Source of the DNA: Flavobacterium sp. N2038
GTDB taxonomy: Bacteria > Bacteroidota > Bacteroidia > Flavobacteriales > Flavobacteriaceae
NCBI RefSeq assembly: GCF_025947185.1
Contig: NZ_CP110001.1
Coordinates: 2,418,001-2,482,000, forward strand
Reading direction: 5' to 3'
DNA: 64,000 bases
Shown: one piece after another, positions 34,563-44,305 of the stretch
Numbering within the stretch: position 1 is the stretch's first letter
Layout: every line of letters starts with the position of its first letter
Notes under the pieces: generated by a model
The model's input: the letters and a program-made list of their open reading frames with translations, nothing else
What the model was told of the DNA's origin: nothing
Database searches by the model: none
Translations under genes and position numbers: made by a program

Positions 34563-36161
34563 TCAAATTGTTTTAATCTCCATAATCTTTTGCTCAAAAG
34601 TATCTTTAAAATCAGATTTACTTTTAATCCTGGTTTTGTAGGTATAAATTGTAGCTACAGAAAGTTCTAAGAATTCTGCCATTTGACTGCTGTCTTGAAT
34701 TCCAAGTCGATACAAAGCAAAAATTCTTAATTCGGTATTTAAAAGTTCGCCTTTTTTGACAATACATTTATGATCATTTGGGAATAAATGATTAAAGTCG
34801 GTCACAAAAGTGGGGAATAACTTCAGGAAAATTTCATCAAACTGATGAAAAAGATTCTCACGTTCTTCTTTGACATTGTAGCGCTTTAAACTCGCAATAA
34901 CCTCGTCTGTTTTTTTGGTAATGATTTTATGCAAAGTACTTTTCTGAATATGATCAATTTTATTAATAAACGCTGAAGTTGCTTTGATAAAATAGGTAAT
35001 ATATTCTTCTTTAATGGCATTGGCTTCGCTTAAACTCACATTCATCTCCTGCAATTGCAAGTACGAATCGGCCATAATTTTTCGCGCTTTATTCTTTTCT
35101 TTTAATTGTTTGAAAATAATGCCCAGAAAAACAAAAATAATAACCGTTAAGATTGTCAAGAGAATAATAATCTTTTCTAGTTTATCATTCTTGTCTTTTA
35201 CATTATTAAGCTGTGCTTTTTCGATAATAGGCAGAATGGAGGAAATCTCAATTTTTCGATGTCTTGCATTATAAAAAGTAGCATCATCCATGGCAATATT
35301 GATGTACTCGTTTGCTTTATCCAAATAGCCCATTTTAAAGAGTTCGTTGGCTAAATTTCGAAGTGCAACGGTTTCTTTTGTAGCATTTTTAACATCGGCA
35401 ATAGCAGCAAGAGCCAGATATTGAATTGCTTTTTTGGTATAACCCCGTTCAGAATAAATATACCCAAGACTGGATGTAGCAATGCCATAATAATCGGCAG
35501 GCAATTTGTAATTATTAATCCAGTAGCTAAATGCAAATTCGGCACCACGCCAATCCTGTTGTTTAAGTCTTTTTAAGCTCTCTGCTGCCCAATATTCATT
35601 AGAGTTGGTTCCAATTAATTCCAGAGCTTTTTTTAGAAAATGATTTCCTTGCTGTACATAATGAATATTAAAGCGCTGGTCTTTATTGTAATCGGCTAAA
35701 TCATAATAGGCTCGTGCTTTTATCGAATAGTACTCAAATTTATTTTTCTGATCGAGTTTTTGGTCATTAATAACATTCAGTGTGTCAATTGCTTCTTTAA
35801 ACAATCCGGATGAAAGCAAAACAAAACCTTCCTTGATTCGGCTTTTTGCCAAATATTTTGGATCCTTGAGAACTATAGCTTTGATTTTGGCTTCTTCTAA
35901 ATAATAGTAAGCCGAATCGTATTTGAAAGATTTATATTCCTCAAACAATGACATATAAGTATGATACAGCTGTTCGTTATTTTGGCTTACAGTAAACTTA
36001 GACACATCTCTTTTTAAGCTTTCAATTTTTCGATATTTCTGTTTTAGATAAATGTCTTTTTTAAGAAGCACTTTATCTAATTCTTCTAAAACAGGATTTG
36101 TCTCTTTTGCAGCGAGAGAAAAACCGCCCAGGAAGAAAAGCAGTATCAATATTCTTTGCAT
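34563..36161 (-). CDS. DUF6377 transmembrane regulator with TPR-like sensor and C-terminal HTH
   Basis: The 532-residue protein begins with a signal peptide ([15 protein letters not shown]). TPR-like helical repeats follow (residues ~30-310), then one transmembrane helix near residues 331-352 ([19 protein letters not shown]). The cytoplasmic part is a coiled region ending in a LuxR-like helix-turn-helix ([25 protein letters not shown]). This matches DUF6377 proteins, which sit beside SusC/SusD loci in Bacteroidota and are thought to sense glycans in the periplasm and act on nearby promoters. Here the gene is divergent from the polysaccharide locus, across 482 bases of non-coding DNA. Confidence 0.85.
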   Translation of the reverse strand: MQRILILLFFLGGFSLAAKETNPVLEELDKVLLKKDIYLKQKYRKIESLKRDVSKFTVSQNNEQLYHTYMSLFEEYKSFKYDSAYYYLEEAKIKAIVLKDPKYLAKSRIKEGFVLLSSGLFKEAIDTLNVINDQKLDQKNKFEYYSIKARAYYDLADYNKDQRFNIHYVQQGNHFLKKALELIGTNSNEYWAAESLKRLKQQDWRGAEFAFSYWINNYKLPADYYGIATSSLGYIYSERGYTKKAIQYLALAAIADVKNATKETVALRNLANELFKMGYLDKANEYINIAMDDATFYNARHRKIEISSILPIIEKAQLNNVKDKNDKLEKIIILLTILTVIIFVFLGIIFKQLKEKNKARKIMADSYLQLQEMNVSLSEANAIKEEYITYFIKATSAFINKIDHIQKSTLHKIITKKTDEVIASLKRYNVKEERENLFHQFDEIFLKLFPTFVTDFNHLFPNDHKCIVKKGELLNTELRIFALYRLGIQDSSQMAEFLELSVATIYTYKTRIKSKSDFKDTFEQKIMEIKTI

Positions 36162-36643
36162 GATTTTGTTTTGGTTTAGGAAAAGGTTGGTTGATAGATA
36201 TAGTTAGTTAATTCGTTTTAAAATTAAGAATAAGTTTGAGATTAAGCTAAGCCTGTTTTTCTGGAATCTTGTAAATTGTTTAATAACATAGCTTTAAAAG
36301 GTGATTTTCAGAGTGAAAATAAGCTGTGAATGTTAAAAACAGGTAATTTATTTGCAATTATACAATAAAAACAAGTTATATATACGTATAGTGAAAAAAA
36401 TATACTGATTATTTTTCATATTGTCATTTTTACCATTAAAAAATGATGAGTTTTTATCTAAACAGCATCTTGATTTTTAACTTATAGTTAAAAATATAAA
36501 ATACTGATTATTAGCTTGTTGTGTTTTTTATTGCTTGAATTTCATCTTGATTTTTATCGGATTTTTTTTTTAAGATTTATTTAACGTCTAGTTTCGCTGT
36601 ATCCTTTTGAAAGGGATAACAAACTAACAAAAACCAAAAATTT
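36162..36643. promoter_or_regulatory. 482-base divergent control region of the polysaccharide locus
   Basis: No gene was found here. Two pairs of direct repeats interleave: ATACTGATTATT at 36402-36413 and 36501-36512, and CATCTTGATTTTTA at 36466-36479 and 36543-36556. They could be binding sites for the divergent DUF6377 regulator; this is inferred only from position and repetition. The region is strongly AT-rich. Confidence 0.45.
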
Positions 36644-37165
36644 ATGAAATGTAAAAGTCTTTATTGGTTAGCTTTTATGATGTGTTTTTTTGCGATCGGA
36701 TGCGATAACACAGATGACGGAAGCTACGTAGAACCGATTACCCTTTATGAAAAAGTAAACGGGAATTGGGGATTAACAAATCTGAAAATGGTGGATGAAG
36801 TTGCGAAAGCAAATAATATCGAACCAAACGAAGAAAACTTGAGTACTTATTTTAACTACGAAGATTTTAAAATCAAATTTAACGTAGATGAAAAGAACAA
36901 TCCAACAAGTTATGAAGTAACAGGAGATGTCCCTCCGTTATTTGCTCCTAAAGGATATTGGGCATTGAGCTCAGATTTTCAGCAGACCAATGGTATTGGA
37001 ACTAAAATCTACTTGTACAGCGATGCACAAAAAACGCAAAAAACAGACGAGCTAAGATTGGTTTCGGTTCCAGGTAAAAACAAAGAAATGCAGATTCAAT
37101 TGGCACATTCTTCTGGTGGCGTCGTTTTCGCGTCTTACATATTTAAATTAAATGCTATTAATTAA
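36644..37165 (+). CDS. DUF5004-like lipoprotein of the polysaccharide utilisation locus
   Basis: This 173-residue lipoprotein has the lipobox FAIGC at residues 16-20 and then acidic residues (DNTDDGSYVEP). The body resembles small lipocalin-like DUF5004 proteins found at the start of SusC/SusD operons (LYEKVNGNWGLTNLKMVDE). It probably sits on the outer membrane. A glycan-binding or accessory role is inferred from the locus. It is first in the plus-strand operon, eight bases before the next gene. Confidence 0.65.
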   Translation: MKCKSLYWLAFMMCFFAIGCDNTDDGSYVEPITLYEKVNGNWGLTNLKMVDEVAKANNIEPNEENLSTYFNYEDFKIKFNVDEKNNPTSYEVTGDVPPLFAPKGYWALSSDFQQTNGIGTKIYLYSDAQKTQKTDELRLVSVPGKNKEMQIQLAHSSGGVVFASYIFKLNAIN

Positions 37166-37173
37166 AAAGTAAT

Positions 37174-38256
37174 ATGAAAAAGTTTATATATACAATTTTA
37201 CTTGCCTTATTGATGGCTCCTAATTTTATTCAGGCGCAAGAAGCCGCTGGAGCTGTAGGGCCAATTTCATCATTTCCTGTTGTGTACAAATATGATGAAC
37301 AAGTTACGTGGTATTTTGATATGTCGGCATCGACATTTTCTGAAACAGAAGATTTATACATCTGGATCTGGTCTCCATCTGAACCAGACGCTGGGCACTG
37401 GGAAAATTCTTCAGATTTTGCAAAACTGAAATACGAAGGAAACAGAATCTGGAGTTTTACTTTGACTCCGACTGTTTATTTTTCTAAAACCCCAGAAGAA
37501 ATAGCTAAGAGTGATGGATTTTGGTTTCGTTTGAAAAACAAAAACGGATCTAAACAAAGTGATGTTGCTAATGTGGCGTATACTGATTTCTCGTCATTTT
37601 ATACTTCAGGTGAATTATTTAGATCGTATCCAACAAAACCTTTAATTGATAAACCGGTAAGTATTGTGTTTAATGCAAATCTTAATCCTGCATTTGCTGG
37701 CACTCCAAGTGTACATATGCATGGTGGTTTGAATGATTGGGCTATTCTGCAAATGTATGAAGCTGCAAAACCAGAAATTGCTGCAAAAACAAAATTGAAA
37801 GATCTAGGCAACGGTTTTTATAAAATGGATTTTATTCCTAAGCAGTACTTCAATGCTCCAGATGATTTTGTAATGGAAAAGATAAATTTTCTGATGGTAG
37901 CAGAGAATTGGACAACAAATTCTGGCGATCAGGTTATTTACGCAGGAGAATTTGTTCCGCCACCGCCACCAAGTTTCGCTTTTTTTCCGTCACAAATCAG
38001 TCAAAAAGATTTTCTTGGAATGTCAAGAAAAAATAACGAAGCAGGTGTAAACAAATTGATTTACACGATTACCGCTGGACCAAAAACAATTTCTGGTGAA
38101 TTTACTGGAGGAACTGCAGAAATTAAAGGTTTTGTCAATTTAGTTTCAGAACTAAATGGAGTCCCAGGTTTAAGTGAAATCCATGTTTTGGTTAAAGACA
38201 ACAAAGACAAAACAATTTCGGATACGACGATTCCGCTTAAAACTTTAGATAAATAA
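37174..38256 (+). CDS. Secreted protein of the polysaccharide utilisation locus, unknown fold
   Basis: The 360-residue protein has a signal peptide cleaved around NFIQAQEAAG and no lipobox. The sequence is beta-rich with two similar-looking halves: YDEQVTWYFDMSAS with WSPSEPDAGHW, then DKPVSIVFNANL with VHMHGGLNDW. They may be two immunoglobulin- or CBM-like sandwich domains, with a Pro hinge VPPPPPS near residue 270. A specific family was not assigned. Position between the DUF5004-like and SusC genes suggests glycan binding at the cell surface. Confidence 0.6.
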   Translation: MKKFIYTILLALLMAPNFIQAQEAAGAVGPISSFPVVYKYDEQVTWYFDMSASTFSETEDLYIWIWSPSEPDAGHWENSSDFAKLKYEGNRIWSFTLTPTVYFSKTPEEIAKSDGFWFRLKNKNGSKQSDVANVAYTDFSSFYTSGELFRSYPTKPLIDKPVSIVFNANLNPAFAGTPSVHMHGGLNDWAILQMYEAAKPEIAAKTKLKDLGNGFYKMDFIPKQYFNAPDDFVMEKINFLMVAENWTTNSGDQVIYAGEFVPPPPPSFAFFPSQISQKDFLGMSRKNNEAGVNKLIYTITAGPKTISGEFTGGTAEIKGFVNLVSELNGVPGLSEIHVLVKDNKDKTISDTTIPLKTLDK

Positions 38257-38284
38257 TCACTATTAAATTAAAACACCAATTCTA

Positions 38285-41200
38285 ATGAATAGTAAAAATA
38301 AAAAAAGCGTCCTGCATCAAATGTGGACTGCTAAAGGAGCGGTATTGATGATTTTTATGCTTTTTCTTTCTGCCGGTACTTTCGCGCAGACGAAAAAACA
38401 AATATCAGGAACCGTTTATGACAATACGGGAACACTATTGCCGGGAGCTTCTATCATTGAAGTAGGAACAAAAAACGGAACTACTACAGATTTTGATGGT
38501 AAATTTAGTCTTCAGGTAGCCGTAGGAAGTGCAATCGAAGTTTCGTTTATCGGAGCAACAACACAAAAAGTTCAGATTACCGGAAATAATAATTATGAAG
38601 TTCGTCTGCAAAATGACGGTTATAGTCTGGCAGAAGTACAGGTAGTTTCTGTAGGTTACGGAAAAGTAAAAAAATCAGATTTGACAGGAGCAATTTCTAC
38701 AGTTGGAGCAGATGATTTACTAAAAGGAACTATTTCTTCTACAGAGCAGGTTTTGCAAGGTAAAGTAGCAGGATTGAGTATTATTCGTCCTTCTGGAGAT
38801 CCGGCTGCGGGTTCTACAATCCGTCTTCGTGGAGGAACTTCTTTAACGGCAAGCAACAGCCCATTAATTGTGGTTGATGGTATTGCAGGAGTTGATATTA
38901 ACGTGGTTCAGCCTTCTGATATTAAATCGGTTGACGTTCTTAAAGATGCTTCGGCGACAGCAATTTACGGTTCTCGTGGGGCAAATGGAGTAATTATAAT
39001 TACAACTAAATCCGGAACAAAAGGAGTTTCAGTTGTTTACAACGGATCATCTGGTTTTGGATATGTTAATGATAACTTAGATCTATTGTCTGCAAATCAA
39101 TGGAGAGGTTATGTTCGCCAAAATCAAATCGCAGATGCAGTAGATTATGGAGCAAATACAAACTGGCAAAAAGCAATCGAGCAGACAGCAATTTCTCAGT
39201 CTCATACTTTAAGTATCAATTCTGGCAAAGCCGACAGTGGTTTCAGAACATCACTTTCTTACTTAAACAATGAAGGAGTTATTAAAAAATCTGGTTTAGA
39301 AAGATTAAGCGGAAATGTTAGTGCTTATCAATTTTTAGGAGATAACAAAGAAGTAAAATTTGATATGGGATTATTTGCAAACATCGACAAATGGCACCCA
39401 ATTGATTACAGAATTTTTGAAAGAGCTTACAACTTAAATCCGACTATTCCAGTTTATGATGCAAATGGAGATTTTAGTGTTGTAGTAGGAAATATTTACC
39501 AAAATCCAGTTGAGATTTTAACCAACAGAACTTTCGATAATGAAAGACACAGACTTTTGGGTTATTTTAAAACAGATGTAAAATTTCTCAATGACTTTAC
39601 TGCGACAGCAAATATTTCATTAGAACACAATGCTGTAAAAGCGGGTACTTACAAACCATCTTATGCCGTTATGGAAGGGCAGACTGAAAATGGTTTTGCT
39701 CAAAGAACTTATGATGAATATACTAATGCGCAAGGTGAGCTATATGTAAATTACAGCAAAATTATTGACAAACATAACATTAGTGCTTTAGCAGGATATT
39801 CTTATCTTGAAAACATCTATGAAGGTTTTGGAGCTCAGAGAGGCGGATTTGTAACAGATGCTTTTAGCTATAATAATTTAGGAGCTGGTTACAACTATCG
39901 TTTGAACGATGTGTATTCATACAAAGGAAAATCAAATTTAGTTTCTTTTTATGCTCGTGCTAACTACGGTTATGATGGTAAATATTTATTAACTGCAACC
40001 GTAAGACGCGACGGATCAAGCCGTTTTGGAGAAAACAATAAATGGGGAACCTTCCCATCTGCTTCTGTAGCTTGGAGAATTTCTAACGAAGAATTCATGG
40101 AATCTTCAAAAAGCTGGTTAGACAATTTAAAACTAAGAGTTGGTTACGGAGTTACAGGTAATCAGGACGGAATTGGGGAGTATAAATCACTTTCTATCTT
40201 AGGAGTTGGACACGACAGTTACTACGATCCTGTAAGTAAAACCTGGAGTTTGGCTTATTCTCCAAAACAAAATCCAAACCCTGATTTGAAATGGGAATCT
40301 ACAGAACAGCTTAACATTGGTTTCGATTTTGGTCTTTTCAACAGAATTACAGGATCATTTGAATGGTATTCTAAAAAAACAAAAGATTTATTATACACTT
40401 ACGAAGTGCCTCAGCCTCCATATTTAGTGGGAACAATGTTGGCAAACGTTGGAGAAATGTCAAATAAAGGAGTAGAGCTAACTTTGAATGCTGATATTAT
40501 CAAAGGAGATAAATTCAATTGGAATGCTAATTTAACTCTTGGACACAACGTTCAGAAAATCGAGAAACTTTCTAATCCAACTTATAAAACAGATGTTATT
40601 TATAGTGGCTCTCTTCATGGTTTAGCGGGTATGTCCGGACAGTATTCTCAAATCATTGCTGAAGGATACCCTGTTGGAACTTTCTGGGGATTCAAAAATG
40701 CTGGTTTAGATTCTACTGGAAAAATACAGTATTACAATGCTGCAGGACAAGTAGTAGACGAAAGTGTTTTGGTAGATGCCGATAAAACAGATTTAGGAAA
40801 CATTCAGCCTGATTTGACTTTAGGTCTTGGGATGAATTTTACTTACGGGAATTTTGATCTTGGATTTTCCGGATATGGAATGTTTGGACAAAAAGCATTA
40901 AATGCAACCAACATGATGTTAAACGATCCAAACAGATTACCAGCTTTTAATGTGCCGGATTCTTTCTTAAGCAGTGGTATTACTTCTGCTCCTAAGTATT
41001 CTGATTACTGGATTGAAGATGCTTCTTTCTTTAGGCTTCAGACCTTGACTTTTGGTTATACTTTACCATTGAAATACAAAAAATCTAAATTTAGAATGTA
41101 TGTAATGGGAGAAAACTTGTTTGTAATTACAGGTTACAAAGGTGTAGATCCGGAGATTGGTTTAAATGCTCAGGATGGAATTGGTCAGACTGGAGTAATG

Positions 41201-41299
41201 GATAAAACTGGTTTGGCAGCTCCTGGAATTGATAGATACAATAATTATCCTCGACCAACTACTATTTCTGTTGGACTAAATTTTACGCTGAATAACTAA
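38285..41299 (+). CDS. SusC-like TonB-dependent glycan importer
   Basis: The 1004-residue protein is the standard SusC/RagA type. It has a signal peptide ending FLSAGTFAQ and a carboxypeptidase-like domain (QISGTVYDNTGTLLPGASI). The plug domain starts QVVSVGYGKVKKSDLTGAIS and holds SPLIVVDGIAG and ATAIYGSRGANGVIIITTK. A long barrel ends VGLNFTLNN. It imports oligosaccharides across the outer membrane with the SusD-like lipoprotein encoded 28 bases downstream. TonB-box details were not resolved. The specificity follows the locus and cannot be read from the barrel. Confidence 0.95.
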   Translation: MNSKNKKSVLHQMWTAKGAVLMIFMLFLSAGTFAQTKKQISGTVYDNTGTLLPGASIIEVGTKNGTTTDFDGKFSLQVAVGSAIEVSFIGATTQKVQITGNNNYEVRLQNDGYSLAEVQVVSVGYGKVKKSDLTGAISTVGADDLLKGTISSTEQVLQGKVAGLSIIRPSGDPAAGSTIRLRGGTSLTASNSPLIVVDGIAGVDINVVQPSDIKSVDVLKDASATAIYGSRGANGVIIITTKSGTKGVSVVYNGSSGFGYVNDNLDLLSANQWRGYVRQNQIADAVDYGANTNWQKAIEQTAISQSHTLSINSGKADSGFRTSLSYLNNEGVIKKSGLERLSGNVSAYQFLGDNKEVKFDMGLFANIDKWHPIDYRIFERAYNLNPTIPVYDANGDFSVVVGNIYQNPVEILTNRTFDNERHRLLGYFKTDVKFLNDFTATANISLEHNAVKAGTYKPSYAVMEGQTENGFAQRTYDEYTNAQGELYVNYSKIIDKHNISALAGYSYLENIYEGFGAQRGGFVTDAFSYNNLGAGYNYRLNDVYSYKGKSNLVSFYARANYGYDGKYLLTATVRRDGSSRFGENNKWGTFPSASVAWRISNEEFMESSKSWLDNLKLRVGYGVTGNQDGIGEYKSLSILGVGHDSYYDPVSKTWSLAYSPKQNPNPDLKWESTEQLNIGFDFGLFNRITGSFEWYSKKTKDLLYTYEVPQPPYLVGTMLANVGEMSNKGVELTLNADIIKGDKFNWNANLTLGHNVQKIEKLSNPTYKTDVIYSGSLHGLAGMSGQYSQIIAEGYPVGTFWGFKNAGLDSTGKIQYYNAAGQVVDESVLVDADKTDLGNIQPDLTLGLGMNFTYGNFDLGFSGYGMFGQKALNATNMMLNDPNRLPAFNVPDSFLSSGITSAPKYSDYWIEDASFFRLQTLTFGYTLPLKYKKSKFRMYVMGENLFVITGYKGVDPEIGLNAQDGIGQTGVMDKTGLAAPGIDRYNNYPRPTTISVGLNFTLNN

Positions 41300-41327
41300 G
41301 CGAATTGATAACCATAAAATATTAAAA

Positions 41328-42833
41328 ATGAAAATCAAAATAACAGCAGCGATACTTTTAAGCATGCTTTTTACGGTATCATGTACTGATCTGAACGAAC
41401 AGTTGTATGATCAGGTAGAAGATGGGAATTTCGGGAATACAACCAAAGAAATAGATGCGCTGGTAGGTGGAGCTTATTCTTCATTAAGAGGATTCTCTGA
41501 TGTAATCTCAAACAATTTTCCAACTAGCGAATATGTTTTCTTTTTGAACGAAGTAGTTTCAGATGAAGCTACAATTCCAACAAGAGGGACAAATTGGTAC
41601 GACGGAGGGCAATATCAAGATGCGCAAAAACATACCTGGAAAGCAGATAACAGAATGATTCTTTCGGCGTGGCGCTACAACTATACCGGAATAGCAAAGA
41701 TTAATGCGATTATTTATCAGATTAATAAGTCGACTTTATCTGAGCAGGCAAAAACCCCCATTTTTGCCGAATTAAAAGCTGTTAGAGCTTATTACTATTA
41801 CAATCTTTTAGATTTATTCGGGAATGTGCCAATTGTAACCAATTTTGAAGATACAGATCTTCCGACAAATTCAACAAGAAAACAAGTTTATGACTTTGTT
41901 GAAAAGGAATTAACAGATGCTATTCCATATTTAAATCCAAATGTGGTGTATTCTAAATTTACCAGAAACGTAGCCTATTCTGTTTTAGCCAGATTATACC
42001 TCAATTCAGAAGCATTTATTGGACAGCCGCGCTGGCAGGATTGTTTAGATATGTGCCAGAAAATAACAGGATATAGTCTGACACCAGATTTCTTTTCGAA
42101 TTTTGTGACAGAGAACCAGACTTCTCCAGAAATTATTTTTGCTATTCCATACGATTCAAAAGCAGGAACAGTTGGAAATTACATGAACTCAATGTCTTGT
42201 CATTACAATCAAAAATTAGCGATTTCTGCAATACCAAACAATTATCCTTGGAGTGCAAACGGAATGTGCGCGCAGCCTGGAGTTTATTCAACTTTTGCAG
42301 ATACAGACAAAAGAAAAAAATGTATGCTTGAAGGCGATCAGATCAATCTTGCAACAGGTTCTGTAATTATGATGGACAACGGAGAACCGTTAACGTATAC
42401 AGAGGATCTTACTAGTTTAGAAGATGCAAAAGAAAATGAAGGTGTTCGTTTACATAAATACGAAATGAAAGCGGGAGAACAATGGGAACGTGATCACGAC
42501 TTTGTATTAATTCGTTATGCAGAAATCTTAATGATGCAGGCAGAATGTTACGTTCGTTTAGGTTCACCAGATTTAGCAAGACCATTTGTGCAGCAAGTGG
42601 CATCTCGTGCAGGTGAAGAATTGCCAGCAACAATTGATCTTAAATTTATTGATCAAGAGTTATTGAAAGAATTCATATTTGAAGGAAGAAGAAGAACAGA
42701 CAACATTCGTTTTGGTACATTTTTCCTACCATGGTGGTCAAAAGATGCAACAGAGAAATACAGAGCTATTTTTCCAATTCCAAGTACCGTTTTAACTACA
42801 AATAAAAACCTAAAACAGAATCCTGGATATTAG
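41328..42833 (+). CDS. SusD/RagB-like surface glycan-binding lipoprotein
   Basis: The 501-residue lipoprotein has a lipobox at FTVSC (residues 15-19) followed by TDLNEQLYDQVEDG, typical of RagB/SusD proteins. TPR-like helices (ELKAVRAYYYYNLLDLFGNVP) and the C-terminal FEGRRRTDNIRFG are family hallmarks. It caps the SusC-like transporter and binds the glycan. A hairpin follows its stop, so SusC/SusD levels may be set above those of the enzymes downstream. Confidence 0.94.
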   Translation: MKIKITAAILLSMLFTVSCTDLNEQLYDQVEDGNFGNTTKEIDALVGGAYSSLRGFSDVISNNFPTSEYVFFLNEVVSDEATIPTRGTNWYDGGQYQDAQKHTWKADNRMILSAWRYNYTGIAKINAIIYQINKSTLSEQAKTPIFAELKAVRAYYYYNLLDLFGNVPIVTNFEDTDLPTNSTRKQVYDFVEKELTDAIPYLNPNVVYSKFTRNVAYSVLARLYLNSEAFIGQPRWQDCLDMCQKITGYSLTPDFFSNFVTENQTSPEIIFAIPYDSKAGTVGNYMNSMSCHYNQKLAISAIPNNYPWSANGMCAQPGVYSTFADTDKRKKCMLEGDQINLATGSVIMMDNGEPLTYTEDLTSLEDAKENEGVRLHKYEMKAGEQWERDHDFVLIRYAEILMMQAECYVRLGSPDLARPFVQQVASRAGEELPATIDLKFIDQELLKEFIFEGRRRTDNIRFGTFFLPWWSKDATEKYRAIFPIPSTVLTTNKNLKQNPGY

Positions 42834-42843
42834 GTTATTAAAA

Positions 42844-42890
42844 TGTCAGTCTTCCATGTTGGTTAGTCGTGGAAGGCTGACATGTTTTTA
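42844..42890 (+). terminator. Hairpin between SusD and the glycosidase genes
   Basis: TGTCAGTCTTCCATG and CGTGGAAGGCTGACA form a 15-bp stem with one G-T pair, followed by TGTTTTT. It may be a partial terminator that lowers expression of the two glycosidase genes relative to SusC/SusD. Confidence 0.6.
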
Positions 42891-42967
42891 AAATGATTAT
42901 CTGCGAGGCTTTATTTAGCCACAGATTAAAGGATTTTCACAAATTAATAATCTTTTTTAATCTTTAT

Positions 42968-42983
42968 CCCGATAGCTATCGGG
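42968..42983. repeat. Perfect 16-base palindrome CCCGATAGCTATCGGG
   Basis: The sequence is its own reverse complement and lies in the gap before the GH71/99-like gene. A related, opened-up version (CCCGATAGCT...AGTTATCGGG) forms the terminator after the GH97 gene. It is probably a member of a dispersed intergenic repeat family. Confidence 0.6.
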
Positions 42984-43035
42984 AGTGGCAAAAAAAAAAT
43001 AGTAATCATGAGTTCTAAATAAATATTATCTCAGT

Positions 43036-44280
43036 ATGAAAAGATATATCACATCGTTATTTTTTGGTTTGATGAGTATTGCGATGGCTGCTGGATGCAG
43101 TAGCGACGATAAAGGTTCAGACAAACCAGTAGAACCAGAAAAAATAGCCCCTGTTGCGATTGAGAAAACCAACAGCACCAAAATTTATATGCACTATATG
43201 CCGTGGTTTGAAACCAACGAAAGCAGTGCCGATAAAAAATGGGGATATCACTGGACAATGGCAAACAAAAATCCGAACAACGTAGGAACAAACGGCCGAA
43301 GAGAAATTGCATCGTACTATTATCCGCTGATTGGACCTTATCACTCAGGCGATAAAAATGTGATCGAAAATCATTTACTGTTGATGAAATATTCAGGAAT
43401 TGATGGAATTTTGATCGATTGGTACGGCACTTACGACGTAAACGATTATAGAATGGTCAAAGAAAATACAGACCAGCTTATTGAAATGCTTGATAAAGTA
43501 GGTTTAGAATATGCTATTGTGTACGAAGACCGATTTTTGACCAATGTTGTCAATGCAGGAAAGGCGATTTCGGTAACTGGTGCAGCAAAAACAGATTTGG
43601 CTTATGTAGAAAAGAATTATTTTCCTGATGCCAATTACATCAAGATTAATGGTAAACCGCTATTAATGAATTTTGGACCAATTGTTTTGCAGACTCCGAC
43701 AGAATGGACAAACGTCTTTAATACTTTGACTACAAAACCAACTTTCCTAACACTTTGGGATCATTCGTCGATGGCAGGAGAAAATGCTTCTGGAGAATAT
43801 GCATGGGTGTACAAAGACAATAGTTATCTGACGAATTTTTATACCAATACAAAACCAAAATTGGGTGTAGCAATGGGAAGCGCTTATCCTGGTTTTAAAG
43901 ATTTTTATGCCGCAGGCGGAGGTGGTGCTGCTATTGGATGGACTATCGAACATAATAATGGAGCAACACTTGATGAAACGCTCGCTTTGGCTAAAAATGC
44001 AAATATAAATTACCTGCAGCTGATTACGTGGAATGATTTCGGAGAAGGCACAATGATTGAACCGACGGTAGAATTTGGGTATTCTTTTATCGAAAAAATC
44101 AAAACTTTTGCCGGAGTAAAAAATACCGAAAGTGTTTTTACAGAAATCAGCAAACTGTATAGCCTAAGAGTAGAAAAGAAAGCTGATGCCAATGCTCAGA
44201 AAAAATTAGATCAGGCTTTTAATTATTTTGTTTCTATGCAGCCTGCAAAAGCAAAACAGTTATTGAGCGAAATTAAATAA
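43036..44280 (+). CDS. Glycoside hydrolase family 71/99-like lipoprotein
   Basis: This 414-residue lipoprotein has an N-terminal lipobox (MAAGC, then SSDDKGSDK). The barrel has GH71/99 clan features: YMHYMPWFETNES, YSGIDGILIDWYGTYDVNDY, FLTLWDHSS and TWNDFGEGTMIEP, with acidic residues Glu337 and Glu342 in the position where clan members keep catalytic or substrate-contact residues. GH99 enzymes are endo-alpha-mannosidases/mannanases and GH71 enzymes are alpha-1,3-glucanases. Its partner here is a GH97 enzyme, so an alpha-glucan or alpha-linked heteroglycan is likely. The surface lipoprotein position suggests it makes the first cuts. Confidence 0.82.
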   Translation: MKRYITSLFFGLMSIAMAAGCSSDDKGSDKPVEPEKIAPVAIEKTNSTKIYMHYMPWFETNESSADKKWGYHWTMANKNPNNVGTNGRREIASYYYPLIGPYHSGDKNVIENHLLLMKYSGIDGILIDWYGTYDVNDYRMVKENTDQLIEMLDKVGLEYAIVYEDRFLTNVVNAGKAISVTGAAKTDLAYVEKNYFPDANYIKINGKPLLMNFGPIVLQTPTEWTNVFNTLTTKPTFLTLWDHSSMAGENASGEYAWVYKDNSYLTNFYTNTKPKLGVAMGSAYPGFKDFYAAGGGGAAIGWTIEHNNGATLDETLALAKNANINYLQLITWNDFGEGTMIEPTVEFGYSFIEKIKTFAGVKNTESVFTEISKLYSLRVEKKADANAQKKLDQAFNYFVSMQPAKAKQLLSEIK

Positions 44281-44305
44281 GAGTTGTAATTAATACAATT
44301 AAATA

